The notes under the pieces were generated by a model, which saw nothing but the letters and a program-made list of their open reading frames with translations, had not been told where the DNA came from and made no database searches. Position numbers and translations under genes: made by a program. From Erwinia mallotivora (GTDB taxonomy: Bacteria > Pseudomonadota > Gammaproteobacteria > Enterobacterales > Enterobacteriaceae), in assembly GCF_000590885.1 (NCBI RefSeq), contig NZ_JFHN01000053.1, positions 1-64,000 of the forward strand: DNA of 64,000 nucleotides, written 5' to 3'. Positions 23,300 through 31,726 of the stretch are shown here, piece by piece (position 1 is the first letter of the stretch; each line of letters starts with the position of its first letter).

Positions 23300-23548
23300 T
23301 AGCATTCTCCGGTTGGCCTGTGTATATCCAGGCAGAAAATTGACAGATTGCTCACAGTTTACGCCGCAGCAATTTCCCTGTCCGGTTATTGTCCCGGTCA
23401 GCGATTTTAAGTGACGAATATCACAGTAAAAATTGATCAGGGACATAAGAAGCAAAAGTCACTAGCGGATAGTGTTATTTTTTTGTTAAGCAGATCGCTT
23501 TTCTTAGATCATTTCTGAAATATTTATAAATCAATATTGCAACATCAT

Positions 23549-23565
23549 AACAGGTCAGACCTATA
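23549..23565 (+). promoter_or_regulatory. FadR operator 1 at fadL
   Basis: AACAGGTCAGACCTATA contains the full GGTCAGACC core. It is 110 bp upstream of the fadL ATG, the distal of two sites; E. coli fadL also has two FadR sites. Confidence 0.72.
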
Positions 23566-23572
23566 CTGGGGC

Positions 23573-23589
23573 CACTGGTCTGATTTGTT
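23573..23589 (+). promoter_or_regulatory. FadR operator 2 at fadL
   Basis: CACTGGTCTGATTTGTT keeps ACTGGTC-N-GA and the terminal TTTGTT but has a degenerate right half. It is 8 bp downstream of the first site. Confidence 0.6.
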
Positions 23590-23674
23590 CGCTGTCATTC
23601 AGTCCCTACACTCCCCCGGCGTTTGTTACTTGATGTAACAGAGTTAATAAAAACCAGAAAATGAGGTTGTGGTC

Positions 23675-24958
23675 ATGAACCATAAAAACCTGTTTGCAAA
23701 GTCGGCTTTGACAGTTGCAGTGGCGCTTATCTCTTCAAATGTTTCCGCGGCAGGCTTCCAGCTTAATGAATTCTCCGCTATTGGTTTGGGCCGGGCATAC
23801 TCCGGTGAGGGTGCGATGGGCGATACCGCTGCGTCGGCCAGTCGTAACCCGGCCACCATGGCGTTGATGGATCGTCCGATGTTCTCTATTGGCGCGGTCT
23901 ATATCGACCCGGATGTCAGCATTGACGGCACCAGCCCGACGGGAAGGAGCCTCAGTGCCAGCAATATTGCCCCCTCTCAATGGGTGCCAAATCTGCATTA
24001 CGTTCAGCCATTAAACGATCGGTGGTGGCTGGGGGCCTCAGCCACCTCCAATTACGGGCTGGCGACCGAATACAATAATGGCTACACCGCAGGCCCCTAT
24101 GCCGGTAAGACCGACCTGCAAACCATGAATCTGAATTTAAGTACGGCGTACCGACTTAATGAGCATTTCAGTTTTGGTGTCGGGTTTGATGCGGTGTATG
24201 CCAGGGCAAAGATCGAGCGTTATGCGGGCGAATCCGGCCAGGCTCTCGGGCTCCCTGCTGATACACAAATTGCCCACCTGAAAGGCGACGAATGGGGCTA
24301 TGGCTGGAACGCCGGGATTTTGTATGAGGTCGATAAGGATAATCGCTTCGGCTTTACCTACCGCTCAGAAGTTAAAGTCGATTTTGACGGCGACTACAAG
24401 AGCAATCTCCCCAGCTCCATTAACCCACTGAATCAGGCTCTGAATCTTGGCCTGCCTTATGGCACCAGCGGCACAACTATTCCGGGTTCGTTAACCCTGA
24501 ACCTGCCGGAAATGTGGGAAGTCTCTGGCTGGCATAAAGTCGCGCCGCAGTGGGCGGTTCACTACAGCATGACCTACACCAGCTGGAGCCAGTTTCAGGA
24601 GTTGAAAGCAACCGGCAACAATGGCCAGACCCTGTTTCTGAAGGATGAAAGTTATAAAGATGCTTACCGTATCGCGCTCGGAACATCCTATTTTTATGAT
24701 GACAACTGGACCTTCCGCGCCGGTATTGCCTTTGATGACAGCCCGGTTCCGGCAGATAACCGCACCATTTCTATTCCCGATCAGGACCGTCTGTGGCTGA
24801 GTACCGGGGCATCTTATGCCTTCAATCAGGATGCGTCGGTTGATCTCGGTATCTCTTACATGCACGGACAGGATGTGACGGTAAAAGAAGGACCTTACAC
24901 CTTCCATTCCACCGGAAAAGCCTGGTTGTATGGCGCAAACTTCAACTATAAATTCTGA
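23675..24958 (+). CDS. fadL: Long-chain fatty-acid outer-membrane channel FadL
   Basis: Imports long-chain fatty acids across the outer membrane. A signal peptide ends VSAA and the mature protein begins [20 protein letters not shown], typical of FadL. About 427 residues; an insertion present in E. coli FadL around residue 190-215 is shorter here. It ends in aromatic Phe (FNYKF), as expected for a beta-barrel. The ATG at 23675 has GAGG 8 nt upstream; a GTG two codons earlier lies too close to it. A strong terminator follows. Confidence 0.95.
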   Translation: MNHKNLFAKSALTVAVALISSNVSAAGFQLNEFSAIGLGRAYSGEGAMGDTAASASRNPATMALMDRPMFSIGAVYIDPDVSIDGTSPTGRSLSASNIAPSQWVPNLHYVQPLNDRWWLGASATSNYGLATEYNNGYTAGPYAGKTDLQTMNLNLSTAYRLNEHFSFGVGFDAVYARAKIERYAGESGQALGLPADTQIAHLKGDEWGYGWNAGILYEVDKDNRFGFTYRSEVKVDFDGDYKSNLPSSINPLNQALNLGLPYGTSGTTIPGSLTLNLPEMWEVSGWHKVAPQWAVHYSMTYTSWSQFQELKATGNNGQTLFLKDESYKDAYRIALGTSYFYDDNWTFRAGIAFDDSPVPADNRTISIPDQDRLWLSTGASYAFNQDASVDLGISYMHGQDVTVKEGPYTFHSTGKAWLYGANFNYKF

Positions 24959-24978
24959 CAGCAATGCTTAAACAACGA

Positions 24979-25004
24979 AGGCCTGTCAAATGACAGGCCT
25001 TTTT
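24979..25004. terminator. Bidirectional terminator between fadL and mlaA
   Basis: AAGGCCTGTCA pairs with TGACAGGCCTT around a 2-nt loop, followed by a T run on the plus strand and preceded by A on the other side. It can serve the convergent fadL and mlaA genes. Confidence 0.85.
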
Positions 25005-25008
25005 ATCT

Positions 25009-25770
25009 TTAATTGGCATCAATATCGTTGATATCGCCCTGAATAGCCGCCGCATTGGGGTTCTCCTGCGGAACCAGTCTGCCTCCGCTGGCGAGGAAAT
25101 CGTGACGCTGGAAGTAGGCTGCACGCATAAAGGCATAAGGGTCGCCGGTATTACGTAGCATTGCATCGCTGTCCAGCAGCTGCGCCCGCGTTTCCACGCC
25201 TTCCAGGGTCCATTTCCCCAGTGACATCCACCATGTCAGCCAGCCAAGCGGCGCATACAGGTCATCCACCATGCCACCGATATCTTCACGTGGCGTGAAA
25301 TTGCCGTAGCCCGGCAGCACCACATAAGGTCCGTAGCCGACACCGTAGTTGCCCAGCGTACTGCCGAAGCGGCGCGGCTCTTCCTTTGCCAGTTTCGGGT
25401 TGGCCATGCCTGCCACATCAATAAAACCGCCAAGCCCCAGAATGGTATTAAGAAAGAAGCGATTGAAATGGATCATCGCCTTGTAGGGCTTTCCTTCGAC
25501 AAAATAGTTCACCATCGTTGACGGTTCACTGAGGTTGCCGAGGAAATTACTCAAGCCGGTGCGCGCCGGGACAGGGACATAGTCACGCCAGGCTACCGCC
25601 ACAGGGCGAACGACATACGGGTCCAGCACGTTGTAATTGAAGTTGAACATGGAACGGTTGAAGCCTTCCAGCGGATCGGATCTGCCCTGCGGTTGATCCT
25701 TTGTTTGCAAACTGGCACAGCCGATCAGCAATACGCTGGCCAGCGCAACGCCCATCACGCGGTAGCTCAT
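25009..25770 (-). CDS. mlaA: Outer-membrane lipoprotein MlaA (VacJ)
   Basis: Outer-membrane part of the Mla pathway, which keeps the outer leaflet free of phospholipid. A lipobox LIGC gives lipid-modified Cys18. The 253-residue protein keeps DPLEGFNR, RPVAVAWRDYVP, GGFIDVAGMANPK, RFGSTLGNYGVGYGPY and DSDAMLR. Convergent with fadL. Confidence 0.95.
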   Translation of the reverse strand: MSYRVMGVALASVLLIGCASLQTKDQPQGRSDPLEGFNRSMFNFNYNVLDPYVVRPVAVAWRDYVPVPARTGLSNFLGNLSEPSTMVNYFVEGKPYKAMIHFNRFFLNTILGLGGFIDVAGMANPKLAKEEPRRFGSTLGNYGVGYGPYVVLPGYGNFTPREDIGGMVDDLYAPLGWLTWWMSLGKWTLEGVETRAQLLDSDAMLRNTGDPYAFMRAAYFQRHDFLASGGRLVPQENPNAAAIQGDINDIDAN

Positions 25771-26268
25771 ATCATTCTCCCTGTAGTGAAATAGTAATCG
25801 CTCACGCCTGCCGTTGATTAATCTTTACGCTCCACGGCTGATGACCTGCAAACGCATCACAGTCTGGATGCCCTGCCGGGTGTCCGGCAAGGTATGGGCG
25901 CTAACCTCAGGCACCTCTCAGCCCACATCTCGGTACTGCTCATAGCGCAACCAACAACCGGTGCAACATCATGACCCTGCTGTAATCAGGCGTCAGCAAT
26001 AAATGGCTTCACGGCAGTTTTTTTAACCGTGCCTGGCATTGGTGAGCTGCCATCTGTGACGGAAATATACATCACTCCGTCAGCTGGTAACATTTTTTCT
26101 ACCTGCGTTGCCAGGGTTGACGTCTTGTCAGGGTGGCTGACTGACCTGAGAAAGGCGCTCTTCAGCGGCGCAACAGCAGAATACAACCCGGCGTCAGCGA
26201 GTAATAACTGTCAGATTCTTTGCCGGGAAGTTGTTATCAGGTCAGATCCGTCAGCCTGAATTCACCTG
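25771..26268. other. Intergenic region with one coding-like remnant
   Basis: 498 bp between mlaA and the CcmH-like gene. The minus strand at 25986-26210 reads like protein (HPDKTSTLATQVEKMLPADG, then VMYISVTDGSSPMPG) but follows a TGA with no good start; the only candidate is a TTG at 26186 without a ribosome site. It may be a gene fragment. Nothing else is recognisable. Confidence 0.35.
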
Positions 26269-26727
26269 TTAATGCTTGCGGCGTGAGCCTGGCTGGCGGT
26301 CTGGCTGCATCTGTTGAGCGACGCCCGGCCCTGAACAGGTGTACCGCCGGGCTCGGCTACGCAGAATAATAATCAACATCCCGATAAACACAAATAACGT
26401 CGGCCCAGCCCAAAGAAGGACAACTGAAGATGTCGTCATCGGCTGAGAGGTCAGAAAATGGCCCTGAGTTGCTGTCATCAGCGCTTTTGTCTGTTCCGTT
26501 GTTCCGGCATTTTGTCGCAGTTGGTAATCTGTCAGTCGTGGATCCGCCGCGTCGGTTGTCCGGTAATCGGCAACGCTGTCGTTCCGACATTCAGCGCAAC
26601 GCAGAAAGTGGAGCAGTAAATGATTCTGCTGCCGCTCGACGACAAAAAATGATCGGGTATTGAAATCATCAGCCAGCGCACTGAATGCCAGCAGCACCGC
26701 CACCAGCATGATCATGCCATATTTCAT
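26269..26727 (-). CDS. Orphan CcmH/NrfF-like protein
   Basis: A 152-residue predicted envelope protein. A signal peptide ends FSALA near residue 19. LRCAECRN (Cys44, Cys47) matches the LRCxxCQN redox motif of CcmH/NrfF, the thiol-disulfide subunit that presents apocytochrome c to the heme lyase. The family's hydrophobic segment after the FLTSQP stretch follows (about 101-122, SVVLLWAGPTLF), then a basic tail. No other ccm or nrf gene is adjacent. QN is replaced by RN and the middle is divergent, so it could be a specialised or decaying copy. Confidence 0.65.
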   Translation of the reverse strand: MKYGMIMLVAVLLAFSALADDFNTRSFFVVERQQNHLLLHFLRCAECRNDSVADYRTTDAADPRLTDYQLRQNAGTTEQTKALMTATQGHFLTSQPMTTSSVVLLWAGPTLFVFIGMLIIILRSRARRYTCSGPGVAQQMQPDRQPGSRRKH

Positions 26728-27162
26728 ATTCCTGCCTCCTTGCTGTTATTAATTCACTATCGCCTGTTTTCGCTGTTAACCTGGCCATTCAGGTCCGCAG
26801 GCTGGCGATAGCAAACATTCCCTTTGCCATCAACACCGTGCTATAAGCAAGCGTCTCAGCATACCGTTGTCGCCCTACAGACTCAACGCCTGCGGGTTGG
26901 CTGAATAAATCAGCCTGCTCATGGCCTTATGAGAATTCGCATTATCATTCAATACTTCCATGCCTGAAATCAGCAAACCCCGGCAAAAGACGCTGAGTAT
27001 CCCCCCTGCCAGAGCACCGTCCCCCCCCTTCAGCACCGTAAAAGTTCAGCAAAACCAGCCCTGAATGCAGATAAAACCTGAAAGCACACTTCAGTCAGAT
27101 AGCTGAGCAGACGAAACCCGCTACGCTTAAGATAAAAAATAAACGCTTTAAGGAAGTTACAG
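26728..27162. other. Upstream region of yfdC
   Basis: 435 bp. An AAGGAA ribosome site lies immediately before yfdC and an A/T-rich stretch precedes it. No gene, repeat or clear operator is visible. Confidence 0.4.
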
Positions 27163-28059
27163 ATGAACGGCAGTAAAGAAGAAGTGGAAATTGATAGCGA
27201 AGAAAGTGAACAGGGCAAAGAAATTGATGTAAATGAGGAGTCCCTGCCCTCACGCGCAGCAGCGGTGCATGAGTTGATTCGTCAGGAAGGAGAGAAAGAG
27301 CTGGAAAGGGACGGTCTGGCGCTGCTGTTTTCTGCCGTTGCCGCAGGCCTGTCGATGGGGGCTTCACTGATGGCAAAAGGCATCTTTCAGGTGAATCTTG
27401 ATGGCGTTCCCGGCGCTTTTCTGCTGGAGAATCTGGGTTATACCTTCGGCTTCATCATTGTCATTATGGCCCGCCAGCAACTGTTTACTGAAAATACCGT
27501 CACCGCAGTATTACCAATCATGCACAAGCCAACCGGCAGCAACATATTGTTATTGCTTCGTCTGTGGGGAATTGTGCTGGGTGGAAATCTGGTCGGTACT
27601 GCGCTGGCCTCTCTGGCCTTTAGTCATATGCCCATTTTTGATGACGCCACACGTCAGGCTTTCATCCATATCAGCGAGAAGGTGATGGCCCACACGCCGG
27701 GAGAGATGTTTGCTAATGCAGTGGTGTCAGGCTGGATTATTGCCACAATGGTCTGGATGTTCCCATCTGCTGGTGCGGCAAAAATCTGGATTATCATTTT
27801 GATGACCTGGCTGGTTGCGCTGGGCGACCTGGCGCATATTGTGGTGGGATCGGTTGAAATCCTCTATCTGGTTTTCAACGGCGTGATTAGCTGGCATCAG
27901 TTCATCTGGCCTTTTGCCCTGCCCACTCTCGCAGGCAACATCATCGGTGGCACCTTTATTTTTGCCCTGATAAGCCATGCACAAATACGTAATGATATGA
28001 GTAATAAAGCAAAAACAGAGGGGAAAAAGAAAAAGCAGAATACCGGCTCAAAAGGATAA
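27163..28059 (+). CDS. yfdC: FNT-family inner-membrane channel YfdC
   Basis: A 298-residue formate/nitrite-transporter family protein matching E. coli YfdC (310 aa). A charged N-terminal extension (about 1-45, including RQEGEKELERD) precedes six predicted membrane segments. Family stretches are AAGLSMGASLMAKGIF, LFTENTVTAVLP, GEMFANAVVSGWIIATMVW and FALPTLAGNIIGGTFIF. The substrate is not established. A second, disrupted FNT gene lies at 56.7-57.5 kb. Confidence 0.92.
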   Translation: MNGSKEEVEIDSEESEQGKEIDVNEESLPSRAAAVHELIRQEGEKELERDGLALLFSAVAAGLSMGASLMAKGIFQVNLDGVPGAFLLENLGYTFGFIIVIMARQQLFTENTVTAVLPIMHKPTGSNILLLLRLWGIVLGGNLVGTALASLAFSHMPIFDDATRQAFIHISEKVMAHTPGEMFANAVVSGWIIATMVWMFPSAGAAKIWIIILMTWLVALGDLAHIVVGSVEILYLVFNGVISWHQFIWPFALPTLAGNIIGGTFIFALISHAQIRNDMSNKAKTEGKKKKQNTGSKG

Positions 28060-28132
28060 ATCATCGCTACCGCAGTCTGGGTCCAGCCGGGTGGGCAATA
28101 ACAGAGTCTGGTGGTAAGACGGGTACTTTGCT

Positions 28133-28166
28133 CTCCGGCAATGCTATGACGGAACGATTGCCGGAG
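28133..28166. terminator. Inverted repeat between convergent yfdC and membrane-peptide gene
   Basis: CTCCGGCAAT (28133-28142) pairs perfectly with ATTGCCGGAG (28157-28166) across 14 nt. It lies between the convergent ends of yfdC and the small gene. No T run follows on either strand, so its role may be transcript stability. Confidence 0.5.
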
Positions 28167-28174
28167 GAAATGAA

Positions 28175-28279
28175 TTATCCGTTAAACAGGGCAAAAGTAT
28201 TGGCGTAATATCCGGCTGCAAAGACGACGTAACTCAGCCAAATTGCAGTAATGACAACCAGTGACAGTTTACCAGGCAT
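28175..28279 (-). CDS. 34-residue single-span membrane peptide, FNR-box promoter
   Basis: ATG-to-TAA frame of 34 codons. The peptide starts MPGKLSLVVITAIWLS and continues YVVFAAGYY; residues 5-26 form one hydrophobic helix, with a short polar C-terminus. AAGGA lies 7 nt before the ATG. Upstream there is an FNR-like box at the spacing of an FNR-activated class II promoter. I do not recognise the family. Like CydX-type peptides it could be a small subunit of a membrane complex used at low oxygen, but that is inference. Confidence 0.7.
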   Translation of the reverse strand: MPGKLSLVVITAIWLSYVVFAAGYYANTFALFNG

Positions 28280-28350
28280 AGTGTATTCCTTCAGAAATGC
28301 TCCAGAACGGATAGTTCGAATTACACTATTCCTGCGCCAGGACACCGATA

Positions 28351-28364
28351 TTGATCTACCTCAA
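28351..28364 (-). promoter_or_regulatory. FNR-like box upstream of the membrane peptide
   Basis: Minus-strand TTGAGGTAGATCAA differs from the FNR consensus TTGAT-N4-ATCAA at one position. Its centre is 32 bp from a possible -10 (TAGTGT, 28323-28328), which fits FNR at -41.5. A perfect 18-bp palindrome CAATTTTGATCAAAATTG (28362-28379) abuts it and holds overlapping FNR-like half sites. Confidence 0.6.
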
Positions 28365-28525
28365 TTTTGATCAAAATTGCCCCGCACCGGCTTCAAATTG
28401 TCCGCAGCCATATTGCCCGTCTGATGGAAGAGAATCGGAATCTGACAGACGATTGATGACAAAACCAGCAGTCAGAAAGGTAAGTGCTTAATCTGCTGCC
28501 ATAAACGCGCTATACTGCCGCCGCT

Positions 28526-28600
28526 GTCTCCTTAGTTAAATGGATATAACGAGCCCCTCCTAAGGGCTAGTTGCAGGTTCGATTCCTGCAGGGGACACCA
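28526..28600 (+). tRNA. argW: tRNA-Arg (CCT)
   Basis: 75 nt with CCA encoded. The acceptor GTCTCCT pairs with AGGGGAC, the anticodon loop is CTCCTAA (anticodon CCT), and the T-arm is CAGGTTCGATTCCTG. It nearly equals E. coli argW, a known integration site for prophages and islands. A TATACT lies 10 bp upstream with a GC-rich discriminator. The accessory region starts right after it. Confidence 0.97.
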
Positions 28601-28698
28601 TTTCATCGTTCGCCACCCTCCGTAATCGTTCGCAAAACCCCAGTAAATCCAGCGCCCGGGCACAACACCCGATGGTGATGGCTCATTGACAGACGCTC

Positions 28699-29154
28699 TC
28701 AACTAACAGGTGGAAGCCCCATCAAATGGATTTCATCCATATGCCGCTTATTGAGGTTTATCTCGCACTGATCACGCCAGGACTGATAATCATAGGCATC
28801 TTCATCAATCTCAGTGGCAACCGCAAGGCACAGCGCCTGTCGGTACTGTTTCCATTTCTCCTGCGCTGCCAGAAATCTATTGCTGTACACATCGCCTGAG
28901 GTTTCTTTAGCATCCTCTTTGCCATTAAATGGGCCAATATTGTTCGCCTTAATCCGTTTATCCGTTTCCGAAATTAAAACGTCGAGCTTCCTGTTGCTCT
29001 CATCCTTTTTTTTCGCAAGGCAGTCATAGGCCAACGGAATCGTTTTCTCTTGCTTAAAACAGTTATCACGCTCAGTTCCCCATGACAATTCAGCACTGGA
29101 GGTAAGAGGAAGGGCTGAAAAAACCACCAGCATTGTGATCACCTGTTTTTTCAT
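28699..29154 (-). CDS. LprI-like (DUF1311) secreted protein
   Basis: A 151-residue protein with a signal peptide (about 1-21, ending SSA). It has the LprI-family layout: C-x(n)-C-L near the N-terminus (DNCFKQ...AYDCLAKK), LxxxQxxWxxYRxxxC (FLAAQEKWKQYRQALC) and a final Cys before a helical stretch. Some family members inhibit lysozymes; others are uncharacterised. It lies 99 bp past tRNA-Arg, in the opposite orientation. Confidence 0.65.
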   Translation of the reverse strand: MKKQVITMLVVFSALPLTSSAELSWGTERDNCFKQEKTIPLAYDCLAKKKDESNRKLDVLISETDKRIKANNIGPFNGKEDAKETSGDVYSNRFLAAQEKWKQYRQALCLAVATEIDEDAYDYQSWRDQCEINLNKRHMDEIHLMGLPPVS

Positions 29155-29270
29155 CGTAAATATCCCAATCTTTTCTGTGACCTTTATAGCTCATATATAG
29201 AGAATCTTTTTTAATGTGTTCTGCAAGAGCGCTTTTGCCAGCAATCGCCGCCCGCATCAGTGCAGGCGCG

Positions 29271-29617
29271 TTATGACCCCCCTGATAAAAAAATATCGAC
29301 CACCACGTCTCTGATTTTTATGTCGAGTGTATTCCAGGCGGGGGCATTGGGTATGGATTTAGCCACCCGAATATAAAAACTGCGAGCCTCACTCAGTCTT
29401 TTTCTGTAAGCGATGTTAAAAAGCTGGACTTGTTGCTGATGGATGCGACCAGAACTGAAGGCGACATATTCAGCAGGCGCTGATACCGGCGGATAGCATC
29501 AATCGTGCCCTGTCCGCATACACCATCAACTTTCAACGCTCGTCCGGTGGACTGTCGGTAGCCTGCATTTGAAACCATCTGCTGGCGCTTTTTTACTTCA
29601 GCAGGTGCATTGGTGCC
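29271..29617 (-). pseudogene. Peptidoglycan-binding endolysin-like remnant, truncated and frameshifted
   Basis: The open frame after a TGA at 29618-29620 reads APAEVKKRQQMVSNAGY, then VDGVCGQGTIDAIRRYQ, the GxGT..AIxxYQ core of a peptidoglycan-binding domain. It stops at 29393. One base away, after T-E-K, the reading continues RLSEARSFYIRVAKSIPN and NAPAWNTLDIKIR to a stop at 29271. Restoring one A in the A5 run (plus-strand T5, 29399-29403) joins both parts. No start codon is present, so the N-terminus is gone. Such domains end many phage endolysins; near tRNA-Arg this fits a prophage scar. Confidence 0.6.
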
Positions 29618-29716
29618 TCATGTGCCGACCGGGGAAAAAAGACGGTCAGGATGCAACGTCATGCGGGTCATGCTGGTTTTCAACCCCCGTTTCCCGATTG
29701 GGAAACGGGGTGTGGG

Positions 29717-31291
29717 TCAGATGCGGAAGGCATTGACCACTTCGCTTAAAGAGTGCGCCTGCCCGGAAAGAGACTGAGAGGCCGACGAGGACTCCTCAAC
29801 CAGGGCGGCATTGTTCTGCGTCACACCATCCATCTGGTTTACTGCAATGCTGACCTGTGAAATTCCCTGCATCTGTTCAGACGAAGCAAGCGAGATATTA
29901 TCCATCGCCTCTGCCAGTTTGCCGACCATCCCCACGATATTGAGAATGCTCTGGCCAGTGCCAGTGGCAACAGCCACCCCGCTTTCAACCTGTTTCACCG
30001 CCTCTTCAATCAGATGCTTAATATCTCTGGCCGCTGTGGCACTACGCTGAGCCAGCGTTCTGACTTCACCGGCAACCACAGCGAATCCGCGGCCCTGCTC
30101 GCCAGCTCTGGCGGCTTCAACTGCCGCGTTGAGCGCCAGAATATTGGTCTGGAATGAGATGCCTTCAATCACTGAAGTGATGTCGCGTACCTTGGTGGCG
30201 CTAAGTGAAATATCGTTCATGGTTTCAGACATACGCTGCATCTCCCGTTCACCCACGCGGGCAAGTGTTGCAGCTTCACGTGCTGACTCCGCAGTTTGCT
30301 GCGCGCTGGCGGTATTGCTTTTTACCGTAGCGGTAAGCTGTTCCATACTGGCGGCGGTTTCCTGAAGCGCTGCTGCCTGCTGCTCGGTGCGGGAAGAGAG
30401 CTCCGAGTTCCCCTGAGAAATCTCATCGGCGGCCTGCGCGACTGAGGTAGAAGACTCTTTAATCTGCGACACCAGTCTGCGCAGATTAGTCTGCATGCTG
30501 TCCAGGGAGGCGAGCAGACTGGTGGTATCACTCGGACGCAGATTTACTGGCGTGGTCAGATCCCCGGCGGCAATCGTTGCGGCTAGTTGCTGTGCCTCTG
30601 ACGGCTCGCCACCCAGCTGACGTTTGATGCGGCGAGTAATCAGCCCACTCATAACGAAGCCAAGAATAACAAACACAACCGTCAGACCAACCAGCGTCAT
30701 ATAAACGCCAGACAGAGCCTGAGTCGATGTCTGCGCCGTTTTCAGCGTCACCCGCGCCTGATATGAAACCATGCCATTTACGGCAGCACGATATTGCGAA
30801 AATGCCGGAATCAGGTCACTGACAAGCTTTGCGTCTAATGAGGCCTCATTTTGCTGAAAGACATTCCGGGCAGTCTGGTTAACCGGTCCAGAGGTCATTT
30901 CAATTTTTTTCAACAGGTCGGAGGCCTCTTCAACTTCAGCAAGATTAATCCCTGGGATACTTTTGGCGCCGTTAATTAACGTCCGAAAATGCGCCGTAAT
31001 AGCGTCACTGTTTTGCAGCAGTGAGAAAAACTCCGTTTGCAGGTTAGCCACCGTCTGTTGCTGATCGTGTGCGGCAACAGCCAGTAACAGGCTGGTTTGC
31101 TGAGTGAGGTTATCTTTCAGCGACTGAAGGGCCTGTAAGTCTGACAGTCGCGCGCTGGTCAAATCCTGTTGCTCGCTTGCCGTATTGAGTTTAAATCCGG
31201 CAAAGCCCGTGGTAAATACGCCCATGAGGATGACAATAAGAAACGCCAGTGTGAGCATGGCATTTAATTTTATTTTTCTGTTTCTGAACAT
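29717..31291 (-). CDS. Methyl-accepting chemotaxis protein
   Basis: A 524-residue chemoreceptor. TM1 spans about 10-31, a periplasmic four-helix sensor follows, TM2 is near 193-217, then HAMP and the signalling domain with the hairpin tip [33 protein letters not shown]. It ends NAFRI without a CheR/CheB-binding pentapeptide, so it probably relies on high-abundance receptors for adaptation. A sigma-28 type -10 element lies upstream. The ligand cannot be told. Confidence 0.93.
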   Translation of the reverse strand: MFRNRKIKLNAMLTLAFLIVILMGVFTTGFAGFKLNTASEQQDLTSARLSDLQALQSLKDNLTQQTSLLLAVAAHDQQQTVANLQTEFFSLLQNSDAITAHFRTLINGAKSIPGINLAEVEEASDLLKKIEMTSGPVNQTARNVFQQNEASLDAKLVSDLIPAFSQYRAAVNGMVSYQARVTLKTAQTSTQALSGVYMTLVGLTVVFVILGFVMSGLITRRIKRQLGGEPSEAQQLAATIAAGDLTTPVNLRPSDTTSLLASLDSMQTNLRRLVSQIKESSTSVAQAADEISQGNSELSSRTEQQAAALQETAASMEQLTATVKSNTASAQQTAESAREAATLARVGEREMQRMSETMNDISLSATKVRDITSVIEGISFQTNILALNAAVEAARAGEQGRGFAVVAGEVRTLAQRSATAARDIKHLIEEAVKQVESGVAVATGTGQSILNIVGMVGKLAEAMDNISLASSEQMQGISQVSIAVNQMDGVTQNNAALVEESSSASQSLSGQAHSLSEVVNAFRI

Positions 31292-31726
31292 ATTAACCCA
31301 GCCTTTAATTCAGTGTTTTACTCCGGACGTTTACACATTATTGCCCGTCCCCATCAATCCGTTTATCGGCAGGCGCAGGAAAATTTCCAGCGAAAAATCA
31401 CCCTTATTTTCTTTTTATTCTTCTTGCTCACACTAAGAAAATCTTGCGCGGTGGCTGCTGAGGTGGCATTTCAGAAAGCTGCCGGGGGCAACAGATTGAA
31501 TTTACGAGAATGAAACCGCATCGGGTGACTGGCAGGATAATTAGTTGCGGATATAAATTAATTCCGGTTTATTTTTAAAATCATCAATAACGACAAGTTA
31601 ATCAGAATCATCGCCCGTTGCAGGGGATAATATTCAGCCAGGTGCTCAACGTCTCCCCTTTTTCACTGAAATTTCAGCCCGATAAAAGCCTTAAAAATAA
31701 TATCGTCAGGGCATTGCGATGACGGC
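31292..31726. other. Intergenic region between chemoreceptor and transaldolase
   Basis: 435 bp, A/T-rich. Apart from the sigma-28 promoter next to the chemoreceptor I see no gene or repeat. Confidence 0.4.
31363..31389 (-). promoter_or_regulatory. Sigma-28 (FliA) promoter of the chemoreceptor
   Basis: Minus strand carries GCCGATAA (31363-31370), an exact match to the FliA -10 consensus, 72 bp before the start codon. The -35 at 15 bp spacing is weak (TGGA for TAAA). Confidence 0.6.

Larger units (their letters stand above)
23300..23674. other. yfcZ/fadL divergent promoter region
   Basis: 375 bp between divergent genes. The half near fadL holds two FadR-like sites; the rest is A/T-rich around 23470-23545 and shows no gene I can support. 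Confidence 0.5.

Noticed and set aside
26930-26951. Possible Fur box upstream of yfdC
   Set aside because: Only one half (TGATAAT read on the minus strand) matches; the other half is degenerate, and yfdC is not an iron gene.
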